This document shows, one piece after another, positions 35,360 to 44,364 of a stretch of 64,000 nucleotides of DNA (within the stretch, counting starts at the first letter, position 1; each line of letters opens with the position of its first letter). The notes under the pieces were generated by a model. The model did no database searches. It saw only the letters and a list, made by a program, of their open reading frames with translations, and was not told the origin of the DNA. The stretch comes from DATJSN01 sp035504095 (GTDB lineage Bacteria; Planctomycetota; Phycisphaerae; WQYP01): the NCBI GenBank assembly GCA_035504095.1, contig DATJSN010000092.1:62001-126000 (forward strand), given 5' to 3'. Made by a program: the position numbers and the translations under genes.

Positions 35360-35545
35360 ATGAACGGTCAACTTGATCATGTTGATGAAATGCTCTCGCA
35401 ACTACGGGCTCTTGCCACCAACAAACAAAACCCAAATAGACCATTGCTGTGGAATGAACTGGGATTAATTATTAATTCAATTGACACAATTAAAGACGTT
35501 TTACGGGCACAGCAGATTGAAATTGAAAATTTAAAGAAAAAGTAA
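35360..35545 (+). CDS. Small hypothetical protein, helical
   Basis: The 61-residue protein is polar and mostly helical, with a coiled-coil-like end (VLRAQQIEIENLKKK). The ATG follows AAGGGG seven bases upstream, the same leader sequence (TTAAGGGGT) as in the divergent peptidase-like gene, so both may be regulated together. No family is recognised. Confidence 0.5.
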   Translation: MNGQLDHVDEMLSQLRALATNKQNPNRPLLWNELGLIINSIDTIKDVLRAQQIEIENLKKK

Positions 35546-35675
35546 CAGTGGAGCACCCGAAAACAAACCGCCGCTAACTCTAAACGGAACCACGCGGGGC
35601 CTTCTTTTTAGCTACACAAGAACTTGATTACGTAGTCAAGTAGGCCATTTTAAGCAAGTTAACCTGCCGGGCTTT

Positions 35676-35882
35676 TTACTTCGCCGTCGGCAGCGTTTCG
35701 ATGATCGCCTCAATTTCGCCGCGCCGCCAGCGGGTTGATCCGGCCAGCCGGACCGGGGCGGGCAACTTTCCGGCACTGCTCAGTTTCCAAACCTGGCGGC
35801 GGCTCAGGCTGAGTAATTCCGCTACTTCCCAGTCCTTCATCAAAGCGGACGCCGGATTGCTGGATTTCAGGAAATCGGTCAT
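35676..35882 (-). CDS. AlpA/excisionase-like HTH protein, second of three
   Basis: The 68-residue protein has an AlpA-type fold: MKDWEVAELLSLSRRQVWKLSSAGKLPAPVRLAGSTRWRRGEIEAIIETL. The recognition helix and the wing SxRWRRGEI are typical. Alone and far from the integrase, it may control a submodule or be a leftover of an earlier element. Two 24-bp direct repeats lie at and above its start. Confidence 0.75.
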   Translation of the reverse strand: MTDFLKSSNPASALMKDWEVAELLSLSRRQVWKLSSAGKLPAPVRLAGSTRWRRGEIEAIIETLPTAK

Positions 35883-35883
35883 T

Positions 35884-35979
35884 TTGGCACTCCATTAAAC
35901 TCACCTGTTGACAAACAGGCTACAAAAATAAAATTAGCAAATTCTGTGCATTGGGTTGGCACTCGATTAAACTCGCCTG
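35884..35979. repeat. Pair of 24-bp direct repeats
   Basis: Bases 35884-35907 and 35956-35979 match at 22 of 24 positions (core ATTAAACTC). The first is just upstream of the AlpA-like start codon at 35882. They could be operator sites or the relic of a small duplication. Confidence 0.5.
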
Positions 35980-36109
35980 AGCAAAGCTAAAAAAAACCGC
36001 CATTGCTGGCAGATACACGTCCGGCTTAGACGACCCAGGAGTCCATTCTCCCAAATTTATGCTGCTGGTACGATTGTCCTTGAAATGAACCTTTTTAAGG
36101 ATATTGTTC

Positions 36110-37015
36110 ATGAATCTTTTTTCCCGTAAGAATCAACCAAAGCCAGACACATACCAGTACACGTTCCCTAGTAATGTTCGTAGTCGAATTCTCCTGACCT
36201 TCGCAGGCTTTTATGAGAACAACTATGATGGGTCTTCTTTTCGATCACTCTTAGATGACGTAGCCCCAATACTTGCGAGAGAGTATGGAGGTTTAATGGG
36301 GGGCGACCAAATGGCGTCCCCTAGTCACGACCACCATCCAGTGATCTTACACTTGTCATATTGCTCCGACCCGCAAGTGATTGATTTCATAACTATCGCT
36401 TTCCGGTCATGGAACTATAGGGCAGGACAGCACGGTGTGGATGAGATCAATCGCATTCTTCGAGAAGAATCTATTGGATACGAGTTCACACAGTACGTTG
36501 AACGAGAAGTACTTAGCCAAGATTCCAGTGGAAGAACAAGAAGACTTATCGAATACGATTACCCAGAGGTGATCGTTAAGCACGAAGAATATGCCCATGA
36601 AAGCATTGTCAAGCCTTGTCTCAGCGTACTTGCCAATCCAGTGTTCAAGGTTGCTAACGATGAGATGTTGAAGGCACACGAACATATTCGGAAGAATAAC
36701 TTGGATGATGCTATAACGTGTTGCGGAGCGGCGTATGAGAGCGTCATTAAGACGGTTCTCGATAAGAAGGGGTGGACATATGACGCCAAGAAGGATACGT
36801 GTGCCACGTTAGTGGACATCTGCGTAAGGGAGGGCTTACTGCCCGGATTCTGTGCCGATGCATTTAAGGCACCCGGTCGCTTCCGAAACAACCTAAGTTC
36901 AGCACACGGACGAGGTCCAACACCACTCCATGTCGCCGACCTCGAACACGTCGATTATATGATTCAGCTTTCATCTGCCAATATAATATTCCTAGTGAAA
37001 TTGGCGAAATTCTGA
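36110..37015 (+). CDS. Abortive-infection HEPN-domain protein
   Basis: The C-terminal third resembles the Abi-C/HEPN domain of abortive infection proteins: DDAITCCGAAYESVIKTVLDKKGW, then RFRNNLSSAHGRG, an R-x-N...H motif with His near residue 265 expected for RNase-type HEPN domains, and VDYMIQLSSANIIFLVK. The N-terminal part (about 1-160) is unassigned. I use the ATG at 36110, ten bases after AAGG, rather than the TTG at 36104. Other members sense phage infection and cleave RNA or modify a target. The next gene begins 32 bases after its stop. Confidence 0.72.
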   Translation: MNLFSRKNQPKPDTYQYTFPSNVRSRILLTFAGFYENNYDGSSFRSLLDDVAPILAREYGGLMGGDQMASPSHDHHPVILHLSYCSDPQVIDFITIAFRSWNYRAGQHGVDEINRILREESIGYEFTQYVEREVLSQDSSGRTRRLIEYDYPEVIVKHEEYAHESIVKPCLSVLANPVFKVANDEMLKAHEHIRKNNLDDAITCCGAAYESVIKTVLDKKGWTYDAKKDTCATLVDICVREGLLPGFCADAFKAPGRFRNNLSSAHGRGPTPLHVADLEHVDYMIQLSSANIIFLVKLAKF

Positions 37016-37047
37016 AGCGCTGGCAAAAGCAAATAGACTGGTATTTC

Positions 37048-37620
37048 ATGGCAATTTTCTATCGTGGCGCTGGCATTGGAACTTGGTGGCACAAACACGG
37101 TCCTGGCCCAAAAGGCTGGAAAGCGCATTCACCCTATATGGAAGCTAGCGAAACACGCTTAATGAACCACATTGCAGAAGGCAGCACTGCCAGCCCTTTC
37201 ATATCTTTAACGCGCTCGTATGGCGTTGCGTTAAACTATGCTCGTAATTCTGGCTTGAGTCGCCCCAATCGTAGGCGCCGTGCATTCGTTTGGGAAATCG
37301 AGCTTGAAGAACCTCTTCCGGATGGCTTGCGTTTACATGACCCTGTAAAAAGGATTGCCAACCATGTTCCACATCCCCTCGCAACTATTCCGTACCAGCA
37401 CAATGGTGCACCGACCTGCCTCATCGGTTTGATTGATATAACACAAGAGAAACTTCTCGCGCAGATATGTCCTGTGCCACCTAATTCAAATCCACCTTAT
37501 GGCCCCCCTAATATTTCCCTGGGGCTCAAAACTTTAATCTTCGCATTGAGAGACGCGGAAGTTCTCGCTACAGGAGTAATACCCAAAGAATGTGTACGCC
37601 GTCGATACGATGTTTTTTAA
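37048..37620 (+). CDS. ADP-ribosyltransferase-like protein
   Basis: Some features of a diphtheria/cholera-toxin-type ADP-ribosyltransferase fold are visible: FYRGAG at the start (first Arg), SPFISLTRSYGVALNYA resembling the Ser-x-Thr-x-x motif, and AFVWEIELEEP, which could supply the Glu. The protein is 190 residues, without a signal peptide. Its 3' end nearly touches the STAND-nuclease gene, so both may form one operon. This call is fold-level inference; it could be another small enzyme. It may be a toxin, a modulator or an unrelated passenger. Confidence 0.45.
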   Translation: MAIFYRGAGIGTWWHKHGPGPKGWKAHSPYMEASETRLMNHIAEGSTASPFISLTRSYGVALNYARNSGLSRPNRRRRAFVWEIELEEPLPDGLRLHDPVKRIANHVPHPLATIPYQHNGAPTCLIGLIDITQEKLLAQICPVPPNSNPPYGPPNISLGLKTLIFALRDAEVLATGVIPKECVRRRYDVF

Positions 37621-37633
37621 TGGACTGATTAAA

Positions 37634-40600
37634 ATGGCTTCTATGAGCAAAATCCGCACAATTAAACTGACAGGGTCACTCGGACCGTTGACTTTCCTGA
37701 GGGTCGAACTGACAAACGACGCGAGCAACGATTTTGCGATTATCCGCTACTCTCTTTCGGGGAAGGAGCAAACGGGAGGCTTAAGGCTCGATCTCAATAA
37801 ACGTACCTTCTTAGATTTGACAGGCGTTGCGGCGGTTGATACCCAACTTCCTCAAATCGCGCTCCAAGTCCTTAATGCCATTGGAGACAGAGGTAAACAT
37901 CGCACTCGAAGACCGCCTTACGTGGTCAAAATGCGCGAACCGATCACTTCCGAGCGATTCCAACCGCTTTCAACTGGCGCAAAAACAAAAACATTTCTTG
38001 GCTTTGACTCTACATCGTTATCTCGTCTTGCAACGAAAGAGACAATTGAATTATTTAGAAAAATGTTGTGGTGTTCTGCACGCCGTCATTCGTTGCCTAT
38101 CCAATCGATCACGATCTCATTAAATGTAAACGCGCCAGATGGCGGTATCGATGCGTGTGTCGCACCCAACACGATTAATACGGATCAAGACTTATTGATC
38201 TCAGGGAATTCATATTTTCAGATCAAAGCTGGCGACTCTTCGACCCCATGGCAAAAGTCGTGGCTTCAAAAGGAACTCTTTGGTAATGTTAAAAAGCATT
38301 CCAAAGCAGCACTAGGTAAGGCCGTCCAGAATTGCCTTGCGCATAATGGCCGATACGTCATTGTTTGTTTCGGAATTGATCCAACCGATTCACAGCGTAG
38401 AAAAAGCATCAAATATTTGCGGGAATTATTTGCTGCTTGTGGCTACAAACATGCACAAGTTGACGTGTGGGGGCAGGGAACACTGGCGGGTCTTATTCAT
38501 CAGTTTCCATCAATAGAATTGCAGTTGTCCAACCGCCATCAATTACCGTTTTCGACCCACGATGAATGGAAACTCGATTCTGAGATGGGGCGATCATTGC
38601 ACCTAGGCAATGCTCAAAAAGAAATCATTGATGTAATTCGTAATTGTCTACGTGGAACTGAAGTTTACCATGTGCGATTGATCGGTGAGCCTGGATTGGG
38701 TAAAACGCGCTTGGCACTCCAAGCGTTATCCGCTGAAGACTTGGCTCCAACTGTAATTTATGTGCGACACCCCGAAGATTTTCAACAAGGGCCACTGTTC
38801 AATGAGATACTTCGTGCCGACAATATATCTTCTATGACGCTTGTCATAGACGATTGCTCTGAAAAAGAACGAGCTTCGATCTGGAATGTTCTACGGCAAC
38901 GAAGAGATCGCATTCGTCTCATTACCCTTGACCAAGGGCCAGAAAAATCTGCCGACGACTTAATGCAAGTATTCGAGTGCCCCGCTCTTGATAAGGAGCA
39001 AATAAAGGCAATACTCGCTGAATATATCGGTATGAATCCAGATACAAATCGATGGATTGATTTTTGTTCAGGATCACCGCGTGTGGCTCATGCCGTAGGT
39101 GAAAATCTTCGTAGGAATCCTGATGATGTCCTTAAGCCAACAGCAACTGTACCTCTTTGGGAACGCTTCATTCAAGGAAATAGTAAAACTGGAAGCCAGG
39201 ATGAATCTGAGAAAGAAACCGCTCTTAGGCACATTGCATTATTTCACAAATTTGGTTTTGAGCATCCTGTAGATGGGGAAGCCAAATTCATTTCGAGCAT
39301 GATCGAGATTGCAAATCCGGCAATCACGTGGCAACGATTCCAGTCGATCATTAAGGATTTCCGTGATCGCCGAATTCTACAAGGCAAAACAACCCTCTTC
39401 ATAGTACCCAAACTTTTACACATTTATTATTGGTGCCAATTTTGGGAACACTACGGGCCGGGGACGGACATCAGCAACTTGATTTCTCGTATGCCGCAGT
39501 CGCTGTTTCGCTGGTTTACCGAGATGTTCAAATACGGCCATGTATCACAGAGTTGTCTCACTCGCATCGAGATTATTACTTCGTCAGGTGGTCCATTCGA
39601 TAAACGAGAGTTTCTCATTTCTGGTCAAGGCTGTGTATTCCTAAACGAGCTGGCTGAAGCGAATCCGGAGGCGACACTTCGTTGCCTTGAACGAACGATA
39701 GGCAATTGGTCACGTAAAGAGCTATTCGAACTTAGGCAAAGTCGTCAATACCTTGTATGGGCGTTGGAGAAAATCGCAATATGGAAGAATTTGTTCCAAC
39801 GTGCCGCCACGGTATTGCTTAAGTTGGCGTTGGCGGAAAATGCACCTAATAGCAACAACGCCATCGGTACTTTCTGCGATCTATTTACAATGGGATATGA
39901 CCGGTTTGCCAGTTCTGAAGCACCGCCAGAATTGCGGCTACCCGTGCTGCGCACCGCACTCGAATCATCAGACCATGCGACACGAATGCTCGCATTGAAA
40001 GCCATCGACAAGAATTTGGATAACCATCCACACACTAAAATAGGCTGCCCAGAGTACCAAGGAATGCGTCAGCTTCCTGCGCTCTGGCGTCCCAAGACCT
40101 ACGGAGAACTATTCAACGCCTATCGTTCTTGCTGGCAACTGGTTGTCGGATTCCATCGAACTGCGACTGGTGTCGAAAAAACAACGGCAACTAAAGTTAT
40201 GATTGATGCTGCCTTCGGGTTGGTGCAAAATAGATGGATAGAAAAAGAGATTTTGGTCACACTCGAAAAACTGGCGGTCGATCCTGAAACAGACTTACGT
40301 CCTATCGTCAGGTTAATTTCACGATTTCGCGTTCTTCACTGGAAGAACCTTAGTAGAAATGCCGCCAAAAAATTGCATGCAATTGACAACAGAATTCGCG
40401 GCACAACGATTGAATCTCAGATTAAGCGAATGGTATTGCTGGCCAACCATGACGATATTGATAGAGGCGAGGGTAGCCAATACGGGAACAAATATAGGAA
40501 GAAACTAACACAGCTTGCACGATCAGCAATGTCGCAACCAGAAATATTGAAAGCACTTTTGCCTGATTTATTGTCGCAACAAGAGGGTTTCGCCTTAATT

Positions 40601-41773
40601 TCATTTGGACAAGCTTGGGGAAATGAAGACCAATCTTTAGAATGGTGGCCCACTATTCTAGAACAGTTCACAGCATTAGGAGGTCAGCGGAATCCAGAAC
40701 TGATGGCGGGGTATCTTGGAAGTATATTCAAAAAAAATCGCGAAAGATGGCAACTTATTGCACTGCAAATATTGGAAGATAGAACACTAGTTCGTTACGC
40801 AAAGCAACTGATTCTGGGGTCAGGTATGACCGAAGTTGTAATGACAAAGCTGTGTACCGCGATAGAAGGCGGTACAGTTTCGGCAGAAGTACTTAGTCAA
40901 ATGGGATATTTTGGAAAAGCATACGGCTTATCCACCGAACAACTAGTGGGGTTTATCAGTTGGTGTGCCAAACAAGGAACATTCGAACTGATGAGTGTCG
41001 GCTTAACTGCGGCGTACGCACTCTTCTGCACGGATAAGGATGCTCCACCAATTCCTGAAAAACCACTTCTCCAACTGCTCACGGCACCCAATGTACTGCA
41101 TAGTCGTACGCCCGACCTTGCAGATTATGAATGGTCTGAGCTTACTAAGCGATTTGTCGAGGCATATCCACAACATTCAATGCGCATAATTGAAAGCGTA
41201 TTAAATCATTTTGATGATTTTGAGTTTGTGTTAGCCTTCTCACATTCACAAGCACAGACGGCGATGCTTGATCTGGTACGTCGTGAACGACACGGGGCAT
41301 GGTTGGCTGTCATCAACAAATTGAATCTACTTAACGGAACGATCTCGCACAACCTTCAGCATTGGCTAAACCCCGGCTACAAAGTAGGAGAAAATACCGA
41401 ATTGGGCGTGTTAAACCTATTTGATATAAATGACATATTGGTTTGGATAGACGAAGATCCAAAAGTGCGAGCGCCATTCATTGCACGGGTATGTCCAAAA
41501 ACACTAAACCAACATGAAGGAGGGCGACTGACGCGAGAAATACTCCACCGTTATGGCGATCAGGCCGAGGTTAAGAATGCTTTATGGGTGAATTTTGGCA
41601 CAGAAAGCTGGATCGGAAGCGCGAGCAGTCATTATCGAAATAAACGCGACCAAATGCGAGAGTGGCTATCCAAAGAAACCGTCACGACAGTTATTCGCTG
41701 GTTAGAAGAATACATCGATTACCTGGGTAATGAGATCAAGCGCAACGAAATTAGCGAGGAGCGTGAGTATTGA
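37634..41773 (+). CDS. Nuclease-STAND NTPase, Avs-like defence protein
   Basis: This is the largest protein of the window (about 1,380 residues). Near residues 165-205 it has GGIDACVAP and SYFQIKAGDSS, fitting a PD-(D/E)xK-type nuclease with Asp and Gln-x-Lys. The NTPase domain has a Walker A GEPGLGKT near residue 355 and a Walker B TLVIDDCSE near residue 403. From about residue 600 onward it is a helical, repeat-like region, as in sensors of STAND anti-phage proteins. I take the ATG at 37634; a GTG at 37592 overlaps the preceding gene by 29 bases. It probably recognises a phage protein and activates DNA cutting. Confidence 0.7.
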   Translation: MASMSKIRTIKLTGSLGPLTFLRVELTNDASNDFAIIRYSLSGKEQTGGLRLDLNKRTFLDLTGVAAVDTQLPQIALQVLNAIGDRGKHRTRRPPYVVKMREPITSERFQPLSTGAKTKTFLGFDSTSLSRLATKETIELFRKMLWCSARRHSLPIQSITISLNVNAPDGGIDACVAPNTINTDQDLLISGNSYFQIKAGDSSTPWQKSWLQKELFGNVKKHSKAALGKAVQNCLAHNGRYVIVCFGIDPTDSQRRKSIKYLRELFAACGYKHAQVDVWGQGTLAGLIHQFPSIELQLSNRHQLPFSTHDEWKLDSEMGRSLHLGNAQKEIIDVIRNCLRGTEVYHVRLIGEPGLGKTRLALQALSAEDLAPTVIYVRHPEDFQQGPLFNEILRADNISSMTLVIDDCSEKERASIWNVLRQRRDRIRLITLDQGPEKSADDLMQVFECPALDKEQIKAILAEYIGMNPDTNRWIDFCSGSPRVAHAVGENLRRNPDDVLKPTATVPLWERFIQGNSKTGSQDESEKETALRHIALFHKFGFEHPVDGEAKFISSMIEIANPAITWQRFQSIIKDFRDRRILQGKTTLFIVPKLLHIYYWCQFWEHYGPGTDISNLISRMPQSLFRWFTEMFKYGHVSQSCLTRIEIITSSGGPFDKREFLISGQGCVFLNELAEANPEATLRCLERTIGNWSRKELFELRQSRQYLVWALEKIAIWKNLFQRAATVLLKLALAENAPNSNNAIGTFCDLFTMGYDRFASSEAPPELRLPVLRTALESSDHATRMLALKAIDKNLDNHPHTKIGCPEYQGMRQLPALWRPKTYGELFNAYRSCWQLVVGFHRTATGVEKTTATKVMIDAAFGLVQNRWIEKEILVTLEKLAVDPETDLRPIVRLISRFRVLHWKNLSRNAAKKLHAIDNRIRGTTIESQIKRMVLLANHDDIDRGEGSQYGNKYRKKLTQLARSAMSQPEILKALLPDLLSQQEGFALISFGQAWGNEDQSLEWWPTILEQFTALGGQRNPELMAGYLGSIFKKNRERWQLIALQILEDRTLVRYAKQLILGSGMTEVVMTKLCTAIEGGTVSAEVLSQMGYFGKAYGLSTEQLVGFISWCAKQGTFELMSVGLTAAYALFCTDKDAPPIPEKPLLQLLTAPNVLHSRTPDLADYEWSELTKRFVEAYPQHSMRIIESVLNHFDDFEFVLAFSHSQAQTAMLDLVRRERHGAWLAVINKLNLLNGTISHNLQHWLNPGYKVGENTELGVLNLFDINDILVWIDEDPKVRAPFIARVCPKTLNQHEGGRLTREILHRYGDQAEVKNALWVNFGTESWIGSASSHYRNKRDQMREWLSKETVTTVIRWLEEYIDYLGNEIKRNEISEEREY

Positions 41774-41898
41774 TTACGTTGAGGGAGGCGAAACCGGAGG
41801 GCGCTACACCATATTTATATTGGTTGGAATGATGCTATCTTGCGAGTGCTGCCACACAAAGCATTATCGAGCTCGTTCATGGTAGTACAAGTACCGGG

Positions 41899-43251
41899 TT
41901 ACGAATAACAGTTTCGTCCGGATACATCATAGCCCAAGGCTTCCAATACCCGGCAAATTTCGCTCCAAACCACGCCAGGGTACTGTGTCTCAATTTCGTC
42001 AATCTGCTTCTGGGTGATCTTATGCATTGATTCGGCGTCTTGTACGCCCAGGGCAATCAGTACGGATTTAGTCCTTGGGGTTATGTCAAATTCGTCTAAT
42101 AGCTTGTTCGTGGGAGGTTTCGCAACTTCAGGCCGGGGCGCCACCTTGAACAAAGGGTCAAGAGAGTCGGCATACCAAGAGGCCCACTCAGACCATTCAC
42201 GGAAATTTCTTTCGTCAATGATTCGCATTTCGCCGGATTCCACAAACTGATTTATCGCTTTTAGATAGGCGCGGATGCGTTCAGCATAGTGCCATCTGTC
42301 AACTTGTACCGCCAAACTTTCCCGTCGCTCCTTTTCTTTTTCATTGTGCTGTTGTTTGGCCAATCTTAGTTGTTCAATCGCGTTCTTCTGGCGGGCATGG
42401 CATTCATTGTCGAGCCGGTGCCGTTTCCGATTTTCAATCTGAGCCACCAAGCCGTCGAGGATTCGATTGAGAATCTTCTCCAGTCGCTGATGGGTTCCAT
42501 CGGCCCAATTCAAACGGAGTCCCTCGCTTTGAAAATTCTCGATTGAAAAGACCAATCGACCGTTCGGACGACTTGGTGGATACCTACGCAAGCGCCTTTT
42601 CTCCGGTGTCCCGTTCGGAAGCGGTTCGGGGAGCTCTTTTAGACTCACGAGTACTTCATACGGGCCAATTGCAAATGCCGTGCTGTAATGACCAAGGAAA
42701 CTTTTGACCCCGAGCTTGACCGATCCGCCGACTTCTTCCCATGCACGAATCAACGCATCCATGATTTTCAGGGCGCGGGTGATCGAGTCTGACGCGACCG
42801 CGATATTCAACGCTGTTTTAGGGTCGCTATGAACGATGCGATTATCATCAGGAGTACCTGCACGAAGTTGTATTCTTGTCTGTTCGACCAGCGCATGCGG
42901 TGATAAAAGATGCTCGGAAATTAAGATCGGTGCACGATTCACCGCCATTTGTCCAGATGCCCCATTGGTCACGGTATCGCCAAAAATCGCCGGCTGAGGG
43001 TGAAATTGAACTTTTTGAAGCTGCGGATCAGTTACGACCGGCAGCGGCGTGCGTTCGATCTGGTAGCCATACTTTCGCTGTGACCAGTACCCCTTCGGAG
43101 GACGCGGGATATTATGTCGGCGGCATGCTTTGCCGAGGGCCACATCAGAAACGCCGTATTTCCGTGAGAGTTGCGTGCCCGGTACTTCCCAGAGTTCCAC
43201 ATAAAGCGTTTCCCGATCAACGCAATGATTTTCAGTTTGAAGTTGGGACAT
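41899..43251 (-). CDS. Hypothetical protein with HTH-like N-terminus
   Basis: The N-terminal 60 residues carry a familiar but uncharacterised pattern: RETLYVELWEVPGTQLSRKYGVSDVALGKACRRHNIPRPPKGYW, read as a helix-turn-helix. The centre (about 270-330) is rich in charged residues and probably a coiled coil. The C-terminus has DITPRTKSVLIALGVQDAESM. Members of this family are common on mobile elements. DNA binding is inferred; the function is unknown. The gene is monocistronic on the minus strand. Confidence 0.6.
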   Translation of the reverse strand: MSQLQTENHCVDRETLYVELWEVPGTQLSRKYGVSDVALGKACRRHNIPRPPKGYWSQRKYGYQIERTPLPVVTDPQLQKVQFHPQPAIFGDTVTNGASGQMAVNRAPILISEHLLSPHALVEQTRIQLRAGTPDDNRIVHSDPKTALNIAVASDSITRALKIMDALIRAWEEVGGSVKLGVKSFLGHYSTAFAIGPYEVLVSLKELPEPLPNGTPEKRRLRRYPPSRPNGRLVFSIENFQSEGLRLNWADGTHQRLEKILNRILDGLVAQIENRKRHRLDNECHARQKNAIEQLRLAKQQHNEKEKERRESLAVQVDRWHYAERIRAYLKAINQFVESGEMRIIDERNFREWSEWASWYADSLDPLFKVAPRPEVAKPPTNKLLDEFDITPRTKSVLIALGVQDAESMHKITQKQIDEIETQYPGVVWSEICRVLEALGYDVSGRNCYS

Positions 43252-43416
43252 AAATACTCTCCTGGTCTACGAAATAAACGGTGCATAAAATGTCCCGGAT
43301 AAGTTACACGACAATACGGCAGAATTCAGCGAGATTTACCGGGCGGCGGGCCGAGAAATTGAAGTGCATGCGGAAATTGGTATCATGCTAGTTATGTCCT
43401 CATTCCGCTCTGTGAG

Positions 43417-44364
43417 TTAGAGGACAAGCTCAGCATAGGATGGGAGAAACCGATACACATCGCGGTACCTCTTGATATCCTCAGGTGCTGCTTCAAACGC
43501 ATCTGGAACCCATTCATCTGCACATGGCATGACACAATCCAAATGCAGGCGTTCTTTTCGTGTGAATCGCGGAATTTGTAGTTCACATGGGTCAAAGGAA
43601 AATGAAGTTCTGTAGTATATAGTGTTCTCTAAACCGGCGGCGGACAATCTCCGTTTCTCATCAGGTGTACAAATCATTCCACCCACGGTGAGCATTGTAT
43701 GGCCATCTTTGTATACAAAATTGAATATGCGGCAAAATTCAGCCTCACTCCTCGAACGCATTCCACGACTAATGATATTGTCAAGAATTTGCGTATTGAG
43801 TTTAACCATGTTTGATTTTGCAAATGTTGTACTGTCATGCCCGCGTGGAAGATACTCTGCAACCTCGGTAGCAAAATGCTCTTGCCATTGTTTCGGTCCA
43901 GTATCCTCTTTTCCCGGAGGTTCGACATCAACGGTTGTGAGCAAAAGTGATCCGGTCGTCAGACTACTTAAGGCGGATACAATATCGCGTGCATAATCGG
44001 CTCTAATAACTGTGTCATAGTCCAACCAAAGAATGTGCTTTCGGTCACGAGATAGTTCGGGGATTACTTTGCTAATTGGGGCAATGCGAACCTCAACGTT
44101 TCCATAAGGCTTATTGAATTCAACCCGCTTTTTAATTGCACTCGATATTTCTACGCTGAGCATTTTCTGAATTCCTAAATACTTATGGAACAACGCGAAG
44201 TCGAAGAAGTAGATTGAGCCCATACCGGTATATTGATAGTCGGCAATAGGAAAACCAGCCGCGATTAGCCGTTGAAAGGCGTCAACCAACATGCGTCGCT
44301 CAACCTGTTTCGCTTCGCGAAGATCATATGGAACTTTTCGGTAGCTTTCGCTAATGGCGTTCAT
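43417..44364 (-). CDS. Rossmann-fold methyltransferase-like partner of GHKL ATPase
   Basis: The 315-residue protein has a glycine-poor Rossmann-like start: YQYTGMGSIYFFDFALFHKYLGI and MLSVEISSAIKKRVEFNKPYG, which places Glu at the end of strand 2, then HILWLDYDTVI. Automated annotation often calls these putative O-methyltransferases; I see the fold but not a certain SAM-binding loop. It overlaps the preceding GHKL ATPase gene by four bases (ATGA), so the two are translated together. A role as a defence pair is inferred from the island context. Confidence 0.6.
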   Translation of the reverse strand: MNAISESYRKVPYDLREAKQVERRMLVDAFQRLIAAGFPIADYQYTGMGSIYFFDFALFHKYLGIQKMLSVEISSAIKKRVEFNKPYGNVEVRIAPISKVIPELSRDRKHILWLDYDTVIRADYARDIVSALSSLTTGSLLLTTVDVEPPGKEDTGPKQWQEHFATEVAEYLPRGHDSTTFAKSNMVKLNTQILDNIISRGMRSRSEAEFCRIFNFVYKDGHTMLTVGGMICTPDEKRRLSAAGLENTIYYRTSFSFDPCELQIPRFTRKERLHLDCVMPCADEWVPDAFEAAPEDIKRYRDVYRFLPSYAELVL

